Shown: positions 29,777 through 39,254, counted from the first letter of the stretch. The stretch is DNA of 64,000 bases from Peptococcaceae bacterium BRH_c4b (GCA_000961595.1 LADO01000050.1:1-64000); one strand, 5' to 3'. A program made the numbers and translations. The notes: a model not told the origin generated them from the sequence alone.

Positions 29777-30316
29777 GTGCTTGGAGCTCTGCTAACGTTT
29801 TTTCGCTATTTGTGTTTAATTCTTCTATATATTTTTATCTTTCAGTTGGCCAGAATGATGTTCAAGGGTTATCGCGAGCAGGCTGCCGTATTTTCTGGCG
29901 TAGAGAAGGACCGCAGGCAGGGCAGACCGGGAGATGAAGAGACATATCACCAGATGATCCCTGGAGAGGAACCGGAACCCATCCCGGGGGTCGAAGCCGG
30001 GATGGTGGTGCTGGCCAGTCCCGACCGCCAGCTTGCTGCGGGAACGGTTTTTCCGTTGGCTGGGAAATCAGTGTTGGGACGGGGTCGCGAAAGCGACGTT
30101 ATGATTCCGGACCCCTTCGCATCGCAGGAGCATGCCCGCATAAGCAAAAGGGAAGGGCAATTCTGGCTAGAAGATTTAAAAAGCAGCAACGGCACTTTTT
30201 TAAATGAGACAAAGGTGCATATGCCTACGGTTTTGGCTGATGAGGACCGGGTCAGGATCGGAGGGGTTACCCTGAAGTTTGTGAGGTGGGCTTATGAAAT
30301 GGAGCCAGGCCACTGA
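29777..30316 (+). CDS. fhaB: Membrane-anchored FHA-domain protein (FhaB-like)
   Basis: 179 residues from GTG 29777, which has GGTGGAG at proper spacing and lies 2 bases after the fhaA stop. A single N-terminal membrane helix (FFRYLCLILLYIFIFQLAR) is followed by a linker and a C-terminal FHA domain with LGRGRESDVMIPDPFASQEH and LKSSNGTFLNE. This is the FhaB/FipA layout; in Mycobacterium that protein links the kinase to septal peptidoglycan proteins. The frame overlaps the PP2C start by 23 bases, so expression is coupled. Confidence 0.9.
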   Translation: MLGALLTFFRYLCLILLYIFIFQLARMMFKGYREQAAVFSGVEKDRRQGRPGDEETYHQMIPGEEPEPIPGVEAGMVVLASPDRQLAAGTVFPLAGKSVLGRGRESDVMIPDPFASQEHARISKREGQFWLEDLKSSNGTFLNETKVHMPTVLADEDRVRIGGVTLKFVRWAYEMEPGH

Positions 30317-31001
30317 GGTTGGCAGGGTGAGACAGCAGAATGAGGACAGCGTGCTGGCGGCGGCCGATATAGGCCTGTTTGCTGTGGCCGACGGTATGGG
30401 CGGACATCGGGCCGGGGAAGTGGCCAGCAATATGGCTATGCATGACCTGGAGCAATATATCAGAAAAAGTGGCGGCGGTGATATGGGCCGCACTCTGATT
30501 GAGGCCGTGAAGAACGCCAACAGCAATGTGTTTTCTTCATCCGGCGGGGAGCCTTCCCTGAAAGGTATGGGAACCACCCTTACCGCTGTGGTTTTAAAGG
30601 ATGGCAAAGCCACAGTTTCCCACGTGGGGGATAGCAGGGCCTATCTAATCAGGGGATCGAAAATATCCCAGCTTACCCGGGATCACTCTCTGGTACAGGA
30701 ATTATTCAACGTAGGAGGTATTACCCGGGCGGAGGTCAGGGAGCACCCGCAAAGGAATGTTTTAACCCGGGCCCTGGGCACAGAGCTGGCAGTGGATGTA
30801 GATTTGGTAACTCAGGAGTTGAAGCCGGGTGATATTTTGCTGTTGTGCACCGACGGTTTGACCGGGCTGCTGGAGGACCACGAAATACTTGCTGTATACA
30901 GGCAATCGGATAACCTGGACGATGCCGTGCATAAGCTGGTTCGGACAGCTATGGACAGGGGCGGCAATGATAATATTTCGGTAGTACTCATCGCACCCTG
31001 A
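30294..31001 (+). CDS. prpC: PP2C-type Ser/Thr protein phosphatase
   Basis: 235 residues, the length of bacterial Stp/PrpC. The metal-binding motifs are RQQNEDSVL, FAVADGMGGHRAGE, THVGDSR-like SHVGDSRAYLI, TDGLTGLLED and GGNDNISVVLI, which supply the conserved aspartates for two or three Mn/Mg ions. It reverses phosphorylation by the PASTA kinase encoded 3.2 kb downstream. GAGGTGGGCTT precedes ATG. The transcript is then interrupted by a 200-base dispersed repeat before ftsW. Confidence 0.96.
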   Translation: MKWSQATEVGRVRQQNEDSVLAAADIGLFAVADGMGGHRAGEVASNMAMHDLEQYIRKSGGGDMGRTLIEAVKNANSNVFSSSGGEPSLKGMGTTLTAVVLKDGKATVSHVGDSRAYLIRGSKISQLTRDHSLVQELFNVGGITRAEVREHPQRNVLTRALGTELAVDVDLVTQELKPGDILLLCTDGLTGLLEDHEILAVYRQSDNLDDAVHKLVRTAMDRGGNDNISVVLIAP

Positions 31002-31009
31002 ATTCTTTG

Positions 31010-31220
31010 TAAGTAGTCAGGAGTCAGAATGAGAGAACGGTTTGTTTGTTTTGAAATATTCTGCCTGAAAATAAGTCTAGGAAAATGTCATCCTGAGCGT
31101 TAGCGAAGGATCTTGGATTCTTCACTTCGTTCAGAATGACATAAAGTGTCTGGATTTTCATACTCTGATGGTGCCGCTCGCGGCATGGATGTCTGAATTC
31201 TGACTACTGACTACCTGAAT
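31010..31220. repeat. Dispersed palindromic element (TCATCCTGAGCG type), copy 2
   Basis: Carries the same parts as 23925-24072 and 24605-24722: AGTAGTCAGGAGTCAGAATG, GAGAGAACGGTTT, then ATGTCATCCTGAGCGTTAGC to TTCGTTCAGAATGACATAAA, the CTCGCGGCATGGATGTCTGA block and the CTGACTACTGACTACCTGAA tail. It lies inside the phosphatase-ftsW interval. Non-coding. Confidence 0.85.
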
Positions 31221-31283
31221 AGTAACAATTCTTTCATGCTAATCACAGGGTGGCGGGACAACGAATATACTAAGGAATATACT

Positions 31284-32561
31284 ATGGAAAAGATTGGTTA
31301 CGAGCAGCGCAGGATGGAAATGAAATTACTAATCCCCGCCGCGGCGTATCTGGCAGCCGGGGCTATGGCTATTTATCTGTGGGTTTTAAAGGAACCCAGG
31401 ATTATATTCGCCGGCGCTGTTGTGCCGGCCCTGGCCTTTATGCTGGTCAGTTTGATTTGGCAGTTCAGGGGATTCAGGGGGGACCCCTTTCTTTTGCCGG
31501 TTACCGCGCTGCTCTCTTATACCAGTTTAATATTTCTTTATAGATTGCAGCCTGCTTATGCCTACCGCCAGTTCGTCTGGCTGATGGTGGGTTTGCTGAT
31601 GCTGCTGCTGACCACCAGGCTGCTTACTAATTACCGGGTGTTGGCGGAATATAAATATTTGATTGCCGCTTCCGGTGTGGTGATTTTGCTTTTGCCCATT
31701 TTTTTTGGTGTCGAGATGGGCGGGGCCAAAAGCTGGCTGGATTTCAAGCTATTCAGTTTGCAGCCGTCGGAATTTGTTAAGATATTGGTAGTTATTTTTC
31801 TGGCTTCTTTTATGGCGGAGAACAGGCTGGCCCTTACCAGGGGTTCCGGTACCGTGCTAGGCATGTCTCTACCGGGTCCCCAGGTATGGGGGCCACTGCT
31901 GGGTATGTGGGGGATAGCCCTTTTGCTGCTTGTTTTTCAAAGGGATCTCGGCACTGCACTGATTTATTTTAGCACCTCTTTGGCCATGATTTACATCGCC
32001 ACCGCCAGGCTGGCTTATGTTGGTTTCGGCACGGCATTCTTTCTGGCGGGGGCCTGGGTGGCCGGAAAAATGTTCCAACATGTAGCCGCTCGCTTCACCA
32101 TCTGGCTGGATCCCTGGAGTTATATCACCGGGAAGGGGTATCAGATTGCCCAATCCCTGTTTGCCATAAGCGCCGGCGGTGTTACCGGGGCCGGACTGGG
32201 GGATGGGTACCCCAAATTCATTCCCGCCGTGCATACGGACTTTATCTTTTCTGCTATTACCGAAGAACTGGGACTTATGGGTGGTGTGGGCATTATTCTT
32301 TTATACCTGTTCTTTATTTACAGGGGTTTTCGCATTGCTATATCGGCCAGGGATGATTTTTCCGCCCTGCTGGCGGGAGGATTAACTGCCCTGATGGGCT
32401 TACAGTCCTTTATCATCATAGCCGGGGTGATCAAAATGCTTCCTCTGACCGGCGTTACATTGCCCTTTGTGAGTTACGGCGGGAGTTCTCTGGTAGCCAA
32501 TTTTATTATCCTGGGCATGCTCATGAATATTTCCAACGAGGCCTTTGCCAATGAAAAATAA
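31284..32561 (+). CDS. FtsW/RodA/SpoVE family peptidoglycan glycosyltransferase
   Basis: 425 residues from ATG 31284 (AAGGAATATACT upstream; the earlier ATG at 31236 lacks a ribosome site). About ten membrane helices. Family signatures are GGAKSWLDFKLFSLQPSEFV, the catalytic-aspartate region QRDLGTALIYFSTSLAMIY, and near the C-terminus LGLMGGVGIILLYLF with VTLPFVSYGGSSL. SEDS proteins polymerise glycan strands from lipid II. The position next to a class B PBP and after FHA genes matches RodA of the actinobacterial pknB cluster, so a role in elongation or general wall growth is as likely as septation. It overlaps the PBP gene. Confidence 0.93.
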   Translation: MEKIGYEQRRMEMKLLIPAAAYLAAGAMAIYLWVLKEPRIIFAGAVVPALAFMLVSLIWQFRGFRGDPFLLPVTALLSYTSLIFLYRLQPAYAYRQFVWLMVGLLMLLLTTRLLTNYRVLAEYKYLIAASGVVILLLPIFFGVEMGGAKSWLDFKLFSLQPSEFVKILVVIFLASFMAENRLALTRGSGTVLGMSLPGPQVWGPLLGMWGIALLLLVFQRDLGTALIYFSTSLAMIYIATARLAYVGFGTAFFLAGAWVAGKMFQHVAARFTIWLDPWSYITGKGYQIAQSLFAISAGGVTGAGLGDGYPKFIPAVHTDFIFSAITEELGLMGGVGIILLYLFFIYRGFRIAISARDDFSALLAGGLTALMGLQSFIIIAGVIKMLPLTGVTLPFVSYGGSSLVANFIILGMLMNISNEAFANEK

Positions 32562-34071
32562 CTTGCGCAGACTGGGATATTTCTTTATATCTATTTTTCT
32601 GGCACAGATGATTTATCTGGGTTATATCAATATCTACATGGGCCCGGCCCTGGCCACTGATCCGCACAATCGCAGGCTGGCGGCCGCGGAGGCGGGCATC
32701 CGCAGGGGGACCATATACGACCGCAACGGCCGGATACTGGCCGGGGATGTAGAAGAAGAAGGGATCAAGAAACGTGTTTATCCCTATAAGGATGCCACCG
32801 CCCAGTTAATCGGCTTTGTTTCCCAGCGGTACGGGCGCACGGGGCTGGAATCGCTGTATGATACCTACCTGCTGGCCATGGATGATGGCGGCAGTGTAGA
32901 CAAGGTGATTAAACACCTGCTGAACCGTCCCGTATATGGCTACGACGTGTATCTCACCCTGGACGCTGATTTACAGAAAAAGGCGGTAAGCTTGCTGGGG
33001 GGGAGACGGGGTGCGGTGGTGGCCATTGATCCGGCCACCGGAGCCATACTTGTACTGGCCAGCACGCCGGGATACGATCCGAATAAAATTGATCAGGTGG
33101 TAGGTAAAAATACAGAAAAATATGAGCTTAACGGTAAGCAGTCGGAAAGACAGGTGGATATTACCTATTTTGACCATATCGCCAAGGATACTGAGAACTC
33201 ACCCTTGTTGGACCGTGCCTCCTTTGGCGCGTATCCTCCCGGCTCAACATTCAAGCTGATTACTGCGGCCGGTATACTGAGCCAGGATGCCGGCGCTGTT
33301 AAGGATATTTACAACTGCACCGGAAGCATTACGGTGGACGGCTTTGTTTTAAAAGATAACAAAGTGCACGGCCAGGTTGATTTTAATGATGCCCTGGCGC
33401 AGTCCTGTAATTCGGCCTTTGCCCATTACGGCCTGATACTGGGGGAGGAAGGCATAAGGCTTTCCTCCCGGTCCTTCGGTTTCGTCACCGGAGCTCAGAA
33501 GGATTTTGAGTCGGAGCCCGAATCGGTTAAATACGACAGGTTTAAAGAAGAGCGCCTAAAATATATACGTTACAGACCCGGTATGCTGCCGGAGGGACAC
33601 CTTACCGAAACGGAGATTGCCTCCACGGCCATAGGTCAGGGGAGAATACTGGTCAGTCCCATGCAGATGGCGCTGGTAGTCGCTGGTATAGCAAATAAAG
33701 GGGCTGTAATGACTCCATATTTGCTTACCGGGGTCAAAACGGCAAAGGGTGCAGTGAAGGAAAGAAATAGCCCCGCGCTATTGCATACAGCCATGACCCC
33801 GGCCATAGCGGCCCAAATAACCACGGCCATGCAGGAGGCAGTTACCCGGGGAACCGCCTCGGCAGCCTCCCTTGCGGGTATACCCGTGGCAGGCAAAACC
33901 GGCTCGGCCCAGAATCCCGGTGGGGAAACCCATGCCTGGTTTGTGGGCTTTGCCCCGGCGCAAAATCCTCGCATCGCCGTGGCGGTGATCGTGGAAAATT
34001 CCGGGGCCGGTGGCAGGGAGGCCGCACCGGTGGCCAGGGCCATTATGGCAGGCTACCTGCAAGGAAGATAA
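32551..34071 (+). CDS. pbpA: Class B penicillin-binding protein (transpeptidase)
   Basis: 506 residues from ATG 32551. A short cytoplasmic start and one membrane helix (YFFISIFLAQMIYLGYINIY) are followed by a small dimerisation domain (RRGTIYDRNGRILAG) and the transpeptidase domain. Active-site motifs are STFK in GAYPPGSTFKLIT, SCNSAF (SxN) and AGKTGSAQNP (KTG). It crosslinks peptides in new peptidoglycan outside the membrane and pairs with the SEDS protein encoded just before, overlapping it by 11 bases. PbpA of Mycobacterium is the nearest layout match. Confidence 0.94.
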   Translation: MKNNLRRLGYFFISIFLAQMIYLGYINIYMGPALATDPHNRRLAAAEAGIRRGTIYDRNGRILAGDVEEEGIKKRVYPYKDATAQLIGFVSQRYGRTGLESLYDTYLLAMDDGGSVDKVIKHLLNRPVYGYDVYLTLDADLQKKAVSLLGGRRGAVVAIDPATGAILVLASTPGYDPNKIDQVVGKNTEKYELNGKQSERQVDITYFDHIAKDTENSPLLDRASFGAYPPGSTFKLITAAGILSQDAGAVKDIYNCTGSITVDGFVLKDNKVHGQVDFNDALAQSCNSAFAHYGLILGEEGIRLSSRSFGFVTGAQKDFESEPESVKYDRFKEERLKYIRYRPGMLPEGHLTETEIASTAIGQGRILVSPMQMALVVAGIANKGAVMTPYLLTGVKTAKGAVKERNSPALLHTAMTPAIAAQITTAMQEAVTRGTASAASLAGIPVAGKTGSAQNPGGETHAWFVGFAPAQNPRIAVAVIVENSGAGGREAAPVARAIMAGYLQGR

Positions 34072-34159
34072 AATTCGGTATGTTATAATGTTTATTATAT
34101 TTTGATAGATGTTGTCGAAAAAAGCTGCAAGTTTTAGACAGAATTGAGGTGAAGAGCCG

Positions 34160-36022
34160 TTGTTGGGCAAGATGTTTGGAAACAGGTATGAAATTTTGGA
34201 ACAGCTTGGCGGCGGGGGTATGGCCATCGTCTACAAAGGACGGGATGCCATTTTAAACCGCCTGGTCACCATTAAAATTTTACGCCCTGAGTATACCTCG
34301 GATGAAGATTTTGTACGCCGTTTCAGGCGGGAGGCCCGGTCGGTGGCCAGCCTTTCCCATCCCAATATTGTCAGTATTTATGACGTGGGCACGGAGGATA
34401 AAATACAATATTTGGTGATGGAGTATATAGACGGTGAAAATTTAAAAACAGTAATCAAAAGGGAAGGAGCGATACCTCCGGAAAGGGCCGTGCAGTTTGC
34501 CAGACAGGTATGTGACGCCCTGGAGCATGCCCATGAAAATAAGATAGTACACCGGGATGTTAAACCCCATAACATATTAATTACCAGAACGGGCAAGGCC
34601 AAGCTTACTGATTTCGGAATCGCCATGGAAACCGGTACTGCTACCATGACCCATACCGATACCATCGTGGGCTCCGTGCATTATCTTTCTCCGGAACAGG
34701 CCAGGGGTGAGCCGGCCGGACCTAAATCCGATCTATATTCCATCGGGGTGGTTCTGTTTGAAATGCTTACCGGCACGGTCCCCTTTGCCGGTGACAGTCC
34801 CATATCAGTGGCGTTAAAGCATATCCAGGAAACGCCTCCGCCCCCTTCCAAAATAAGGCCGGGGATACCTCACGCGCTGGAGCAGGTAGTCTGCAGGGCA
34901 CTGGAGAAAAGTGTCGACAGGCGCTTCAGCAGTGCCGGGGAAATGTCCCGGGTGCTGGAAAACTCCGTCAGGGATAGCAGCGGTGACGTTACCCGTTTTA
35001 TACCTTTGGATGAGGATGCCACCAGGGTAATCAGGGGTGAGGAACTGAAATCCGCCCGGCAGGAGAGACCTGTTCAGAAAAAGAGGCTGACCCGGGGCGG
35101 CTGGGCAGCCCTGCTGGTTTTGCTGGGTATAATAATCGCCGGAGGGGCCTTTGCCTTTAATATGTTTATTAATGTACCCGAGGTGGAGGTGCCGTTGGTT
35201 AAAAACATGCTCATGGATGATGCCAGGTTTACCCTTGAAAACAAGGGCCTGCAGGTACAGGTGAAGGAGGCTTTTCACTCCAGCGTGCAGGCCGGATATG
35301 TGATAGAACAGGATATAGAGCCGGGCAGGTTGGTTAAGAAGAACCGGGTGGTTACCCTTACCATCAGCAAGGGTCAGGATTTAAGAACCGTCCCCAGTGT
35401 ATTGAACCTTACGGCCCAGGACGCTGGAATCATGCTCACCGAGAATGGTTTTAAACTCAATGACCAAATACAGGAGGACTATAGCGATCAGGCACCCGAG
35501 GGAAAGATTTTTAAGCAGGAGCCGAAGGAATTGTCCCAGGCTCCCAGGGGCTCCGCAATAACGGTATATGTGTCCAAGGGTCCGAAGGTAGAGATACAAA
35601 TACCGGATTTCACCGGAATGACACAAGAAGCCGCGGCTGCCAAACTGGAAGAGCTGAAATTGCAGGTAAGCCCTGATATAGGTAGGGAAACTAGTGTTGA
35701 TTACCTGCGGGGCCAGGTGATAGCCCAGGATCCCCTGCCGGGAACCTCTGTACAGGAGGGCGCCCAGGTCAAACTGACAATAAGTGACGGTCCCGGACCG
35801 CCGGTCAGGATAGCCAATGTGAGGGTTCCGGAAACGGAAATACCGGATGATGGCCAGTACCACTTGGTGCGCATAGAGGTTACCGACATTAAGGGCACGC
35901 GGAACGCCTATGTCAGGCAGCACCAGGCGGGCGACAGGGTGGTGGAGCGAGTGGAATACTGGGGCAAGGCAACCATCAAGGTTTTTGTTGATGATACACA
36001 AAGGGGCTTCAAGCAATTTTAA
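34160..36022 (+). CDS. prkC: PASTA-domain Ser/Thr protein kinase
   Basis: 620 residues. The kinase domain (about 1-270) has YEILEQLGGGGMAIVYKGRD, VTIKILR with the ATP lysine, HRDVKPHNILIT (HRD) and LTDFGIA (DFG). A membrane helix (WAALLVLLGIIIAGGAFAFN) lies near 310-332. Three PASTA repeats follow, beginning VPEVEVPLVKNM, RTVPSVLNLTAQDA and IQIPDFTGMTQEAA, and a last beta domain of about 90 residues. PASTA repeats sense muropeptides or lipid II outside the cell; PrkC also triggers spore germination in Bacillus. The start is TTG 34160 with GAGGTGAAG upstream. Partners fhaA, fhaB and prpC are in the same gene run. Confidence 0.96.
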   Translation: MLGKMFGNRYEILEQLGGGGMAIVYKGRDAILNRLVTIKILRPEYTSDEDFVRRFRREARSVASLSHPNIVSIYDVGTEDKIQYLVMEYIDGENLKTVIKREGAIPPERAVQFARQVCDALEHAHENKIVHRDVKPHNILITRTGKAKLTDFGIAMETGTATMTHTDTIVGSVHYLSPEQARGEPAGPKSDLYSIGVVLFEMLTGTVPFAGDSPISVALKHIQETPPPPSKIRPGIPHALEQVVCRALEKSVDRRFSSAGEMSRVLENSVRDSSGDVTRFIPLDEDATRVIRGEELKSARQERPVQKKRLTRGGWAALLVLLGIIIAGGAFAFNMFINVPEVEVPLVKNMLMDDARFTLENKGLQVQVKEAFHSSVQAGYVIEQDIEPGRLVKKNRVVTLTISKGQDLRTVPSVLNLTAQDAGIMLTENGFKLNDQIQEDYSDQAPEGKIFKQEPKELSQAPRGSAITVYVSKGPKVEIQIPDFTGMTQEAAAAKLEELKLQVSPDIGRETSVDYLRGQVIAQDPLPGTSVQEGAQVKLTISDGPGPPVRIANVRVPETEIPDDGQYHLVRIEVTDIKGTRNAYVRQHQAGDRVVERVEYWGKATIKVFVDDTQRGFKQF

Positions 36023-36030
36023 GGTTTGAA

Positions 36031-36954
36031 ATGAGTGGGGGAAAAAAAGATGTGAATGTAACAAAGGATAAAGTTAAGAAACACATGGCCGGAGTGGTGC
36101 TGAAGGCTACTGCAGGTTTTTATTACGTGCAATTGGATGACGGCTTGTGGGAGTGTTCCCTTAGGGGAAAATTCAGGCTGGACAAAACTGAGGTGCTGGT
36201 CGGGGACAGGGTAAGCATAATCCCGAGGCACGGCAGGGTGGGGGTAATAGATAAGGTATATCCCAGGAACAATGCCCTGCTCCGGCCTCCCGTAGCCAAT
36301 GTTGACCTGGCCGTCATAATATTTGCGGTACGGGAGCCCGACCTGACTATGGTGTTGCTGGACAGGCTCCTTGTACAGGCTGATTATGCCCGAGTTGAGC
36401 CGGTCATCTGCCTGAACAAAACGGACCTGTCGGATGGCAGCCACCGGGAGACTTTGGATATATACAGCAGGGCCGGCTATACCGTGCTGGAAACCAGTAC
36501 TTATAACGGTATGGGCGTCGGTGAATTGAGATCTTTATTGAAAGGCAAAATCTCGGTGCTGGCAGGTCCCTCCGGCGTGGGTAAAAGTAGCCTGCTTAAC
36601 GCTGTTCAGCCGGGTTTCTCCCTAAAAACCGGCGAGGTGGGCAAAAAAATAAAAAGGGGCCGGCACACTACCAGGCATGTAGAACTGCTTTCCCTGGAAG
36701 ACGGGGGTCTGGTAGCTGATACGCCGGGTTTTTCCCAGATTTTTCTGCCCGACATAAAAAGGGAAGAGCTATCACTCTTTTTTCCGGAAATAGAGCGTTT
36801 TATGGGGCAGTGCCGCTTTAGCGGCTGCCTTCACGCCAGTGAGCCGGATTGTGCTGTGAAGGAAGCCGTGGGCAAAAATATAATCAGCCCTGCAAGATAC
36901 GGTAACTATTTGCAGTTTCTGGATGAAATTATAAAGCAGGAGAGGAAATATTGA
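36031..36954 (+). CDS. rsgA: Ribosome biogenesis GTPase RsgA
   Basis: 307 residues. An N-terminal OB fold ([20 protein letters not shown]) is followed by a circularly permuted GTPase: CLNKTDL (G4) comes before [14 protein letters not shown] (G1) and DTPGFSQ (G3). The zinc knuckle has [14 protein letters not shown]. The protein checks maturation of the 30S subunit. The order prkC-rsgA-rpe is conserved in Firmicutes. An extra basic N-terminus ([19 protein letters not shown]) precedes the OB fold; a start closer to MAGVVLK is possible. Confidence 0.96.
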   Translation: MSGGKKDVNVTKDKVKKHMAGVVLKATAGFYYVQLDDGLWECSLRGKFRLDKTEVLVGDRVSIIPRHGRVGVIDKVYPRNNALLRPPVANVDLAVIIFAVREPDLTMVLLDRLLVQADYARVEPVICLNKTDLSDGSHRETLDIYSRAGYTVLETSTYNGMGVGELRSLLKGKISVLAGPSGVGKSSLLNAVQPGFSLKTGEVGKKIKRGRHTTRHVELLSLEDGGLVADTPGFSQIFLPDIKREELSLFFPEIERFMGQCRFSGCLHASEPDCAVKEAVGKNIISPARYGNYLQFLDEIIKQERKY

Positions 36955-37619
36955 TGATCAAGCTGGCGCCTTCTATATTATCGGCGGATTTCTCCAGGCT
37001 GGGGGAATCTGTGGAAGTTGTTGAAAAGGCCGGGGCGGAGTATCTGCATATTGATGTTATGGACGGTCACTTTGTGCCCAATATTACCATCGGGCCGCTG
37101 GTGGTATCTTCGCTTAGACCACGTTGTGGTATGGTTTTCGATGTTCATTTAATGATTGAAAAGCCCGAGAATTATATAGATGATTTTATTCTGGCCGGCG
37201 CAGACATCGTAACAGTGCATGCGGAAACGGTTACGCATCTGCACCGCGCTGTGGAAATGATTAAAAAGAAAGGCAAAAAGGCGGGGGTGGCGCTTAATCC
37301 GGCCACTCACCCGGGAGTAATCGAATATGTTGTCCATATGCTAGACCTGGTGCTGGTGATGACTGTCAACCCTGGTTTCGGCGGGCAGAAATTTATCAGG
37401 GAAATGCTGGCTAAAATAGAAATTGTAAAAGAAATGATCAGCAAGTCAGGTTCTCCGGCGGAAATTCAGGTTGACGGGGGCATAAGCTCCGCTACTGCAG
37501 CGTCGGTTTCTGCAGCCGGGGCAACCGTGCTGGTTGCGGGCTCAGCTATTTTCAACACAGGAGACCCTGCGGCGGCGGTAAGGGAGATCAGGGAGGAGGC
37601 CCAAAGAGGTCACGCTTAA
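36951..37619 (+). CDS. rpe: Ribulose-phosphate 3-epimerase
   Basis: 222 residues, TIM barrel of normal length. Motifs: [30 protein letters not shown] with the catalytic Asp and metal His, [18 protein letters not shown], and IQVDGGIS with the second catalytic Asp. It interconverts ribulose 5-phosphate and xylulose 5-phosphate. The start overlaps the rsgA stop by 4 bases (ATGA). Confidence 0.97.
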   Translation: MMIKLAPSILSADFSRLGESVEVVEKAGAEYLHIDVMDGHFVPNITIGPLVVSSLRPRCGMVFDVHLMIEKPENYIDDFILAGADIVTVHAETVTHLHRAVEMIKKKGKKAGVALNPATHPGVIEYVVHMLDLVLVMTVNPGFGGQKFIREMLAKIEIVKEMISKSGSPAEIQVDGGISSATAASVSAAGATVLVAGSAIFNTGDPAAAVREIREEAQRGHA

Positions 37620-37649
37620 TATGTTTGTTTATGACAGGGGGTGAAATTA

Positions 37650-37772
37650 GTGGCGGTATATATTTGCGCTCAATGCGGCAATACCGTGGAGAGTCGCTGC
37701 AAGCCAGGCAAATGCAAATCCTGCGGGGCGGTGAAAGACAAGCTGATCAAACAGGAACAGCCAAAAAAATAA
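37650..37772 (+). CDS. RCKP-type rubredoxin-like mini-protein (40 aa)
   Basis: GTG at 37650 with AGGGGGTG upstream. The 40 residues begin MAVYICAQCGNTVESRCKPG and go on KCKSCGAVKDK. The CxxC...RCKPxKCxxCG pattern is that of the small RCKP rubredoxin-like family, a four-cysteine metal site. It directly follows rpe in the same transcript. Function in the family is unknown. Confidence 0.7.
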   Translation: MAVYICAQCGNTVESRCKPGKCKSCGAVKDKLIKQEQPKK

Positions 37773-37892
37773 GAAAAACTTTTTATTTTATATACATAAT
37801 ATTCACTTGAAGGAATTTTATAGTTTGGTGTCAAATTTCAAATAAAGCAAACAGGCGGTTTGTTGCAATAAATAACAAGGGGGTCAGGCCCT

Positions 37893-38306
37893 GTGAAAAG
37901 TGAAGAACAACTGGTCATTTTTCAGCTAAATGAACAGCAGTATGCCCTACCCATTCAGGAGACTCAGGAAATTATCCGTATGACCGCTATTACCCAGGTT
38001 CCCAATACCAGGCATTATGTTGAGGGGATAATCAACCTCAGGGGCAGCATTGTCCCGGTAATTAACCTGAACAAAAGGTTGGGACTGATGGTCAACGAGT
38101 ATAATGACGCCACCAGAATAATAGTGGTGGAGCATGAGGGGCAAAAGGTGGGCATGATTGTGGACAATGTACTGGAAGTGGGCCGTTTCACAGAAGACGA
38201 AATAGAGCCTCCTGCGGTGGCAGGGGATAATGTGGACTATCTCAAGGGCGTGGTTAAGAAGGGTGACCGGCTTTGGCTTTTGCTGAACCTGACGAAAGTT
38301 TTGTAG
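37893..38306 (+). CDS. cheW: CheW-like chemotaxis coupling protein
   Basis: 137 residues, a single CheW domain with EEQLVIFQLNEQQYALPIQE, VPNTRHYVEGIINLRGSIVP, RIIVVEHEGQKVGMIVDNV and a DYLKGVVKKGDRLWLLLNL end. CheW couples receptors to the histidine kinase CheA at the membrane array. No cheA or other che gene is adjacent, but a soluble cNMP-MCP protein is encoded at 11173-12054. GTG start at 37893 with AAGGGGGT upstream; ends in a strong terminator. Confidence 0.94.
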   Translation: MKSEEQLVIFQLNEQQYALPIQETQEIIRMTAITQVPNTRHYVEGIINLRGSIVPVINLNKRLGLMVNEYNDATRIIVVEHEGQKVGMIVDNVLEVGRFTEDEIEPPAVAGDNVDYLKGVVKKGDRLWLLLNLTKVL

Positions 38307-38326
38307 TTTCAGATTATTATTTACCC

Positions 38327-38349
38327 GCCGGTTAACCGGCTTTTTTTTT
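38327..38349 (+). terminator. Terminator of cheW
   Basis: GCCGGTTAACCGGC is a perfect palindrome followed by nine T. Confidence 0.92.
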
Positions 38350-38571
38350 AGAAAAAGGGAATTATAAAGGTTATCATCCTACATAATGATATTGTTTTAG
38401 CTTTTTGGCCTGCTGTAACCCCATACTGATTGTCAAATAGCACAAGTGAATTATTCTATGCGAATATGTGTTCTGGAAGTATCCAACTGGAATAAACGTT
38501 CTCGGGTAGTAACCGGCATTCATATTCTGATTAAATGTAATATATAGACGGTCATCGAAGGGGGTATTTCA

Positions 38572-39204
38572 ATGTTTGTAAGAAATTATATGTCAAGCGA
38601 TCCCGTTACTATTTCTCTAGGCACACCTATTCTGGAAGCCCTCAATATCATGAAAAAGCAGAAGATAAGACAACTTCCCGTGGTGGAAAAAGGGAAATTG
38701 ATGGGAGTAGTATCCGAAAGGGAGTTGCTGACTGTTACCCCTTCGCCGGCGACAACTCTTAGTATTTATGAGATGAACTACCTGCTGGCTAAAATGGTGG
38801 TAAAGGAGGTAATGGCTAAAAATCCCATTACCATAGAACCGGTTTGTTCCCTTGAGGAAGCCGCTCTGATTATGAGAGATAATAAAATAGGCAGCCTGCT
38901 GGTGGTGGACGGCGGCAAACTGGTCGGAATTATAACTCAAACCGACATATTCGACGCGTTGATCAAGGTATTCGGCTTCCGCAAGGCAGGCACTAGGATC
39001 GTGGTGGAAACCACTGACCGTACAGGAGCTCTGGCTGAATTGTTGCAGATAGTAAAAGAATTTGATATAAACCTGGTGGGTGTGGCCTGTATAGAAAAGG
39101 TTGACCGCAAGGTGGATATCATGCTGAGACTCGGCACGGCGGAGCCCGGCCCGGTGGTGGATAGAATTAAAGAACGCGGTTATAATGTGGAATCGATAAG
39201 TTAA
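38572..39204 (+). CDS. CBS-CBS-ACT protein (AcuB-like)
   Basis: 210 residues. CBS domain 1: MSSDPVTISLGTPILEALNI to LMGVVSERELL. CBS domain 2: VMAKNPITIEPVCSLEEAAL to VGIITQTDIFDAL. An ACT domain follows from about 137: RIVVETTDRTGALAELLQIV. This is the AcuB layout; in Bacillus AcuB belongs to acetoin/acetyl-CoA metabolism. CBS pairs bind adenine nucleotides and ACT domains bind amino acids, so the protein is probably an energy or metabolite sensor. GAAGGGGGTATTTCA precedes the ATG. It is followed by a terminator and stands alone. Confidence 0.88.
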   Translation: MFVRNYMSSDPVTISLGTPILEALNIMKKQKIRQLPVVEKGKLMGVVSERELLTVTPSPATTLSIYEMNYLLAKMVVKEVMAKNPITIEPVCSLEEAALIMRDNKIGSLLVVDGGKLVGIITQTDIFDALIKVFGFRKAGTRIVVETTDRTGALAELLQIVKEFDINLVGVACIEKVDRKVDIMLRLGTAEPGPVVDRIKERGYNVESIS

Positions 39205-39254
39205 AACATAAAATATCAACATTTGATTTCTATATTTCTTGCCTTTTCTGAAAT

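Noticed and set aside
37620-37892. Possible spoVM gene between rpe and cheW, expected from Bacillus gene order
   Set aside because: No 26-codon frame resembling the SpoVM peptide is present; the only small gene is the RCKP protein.
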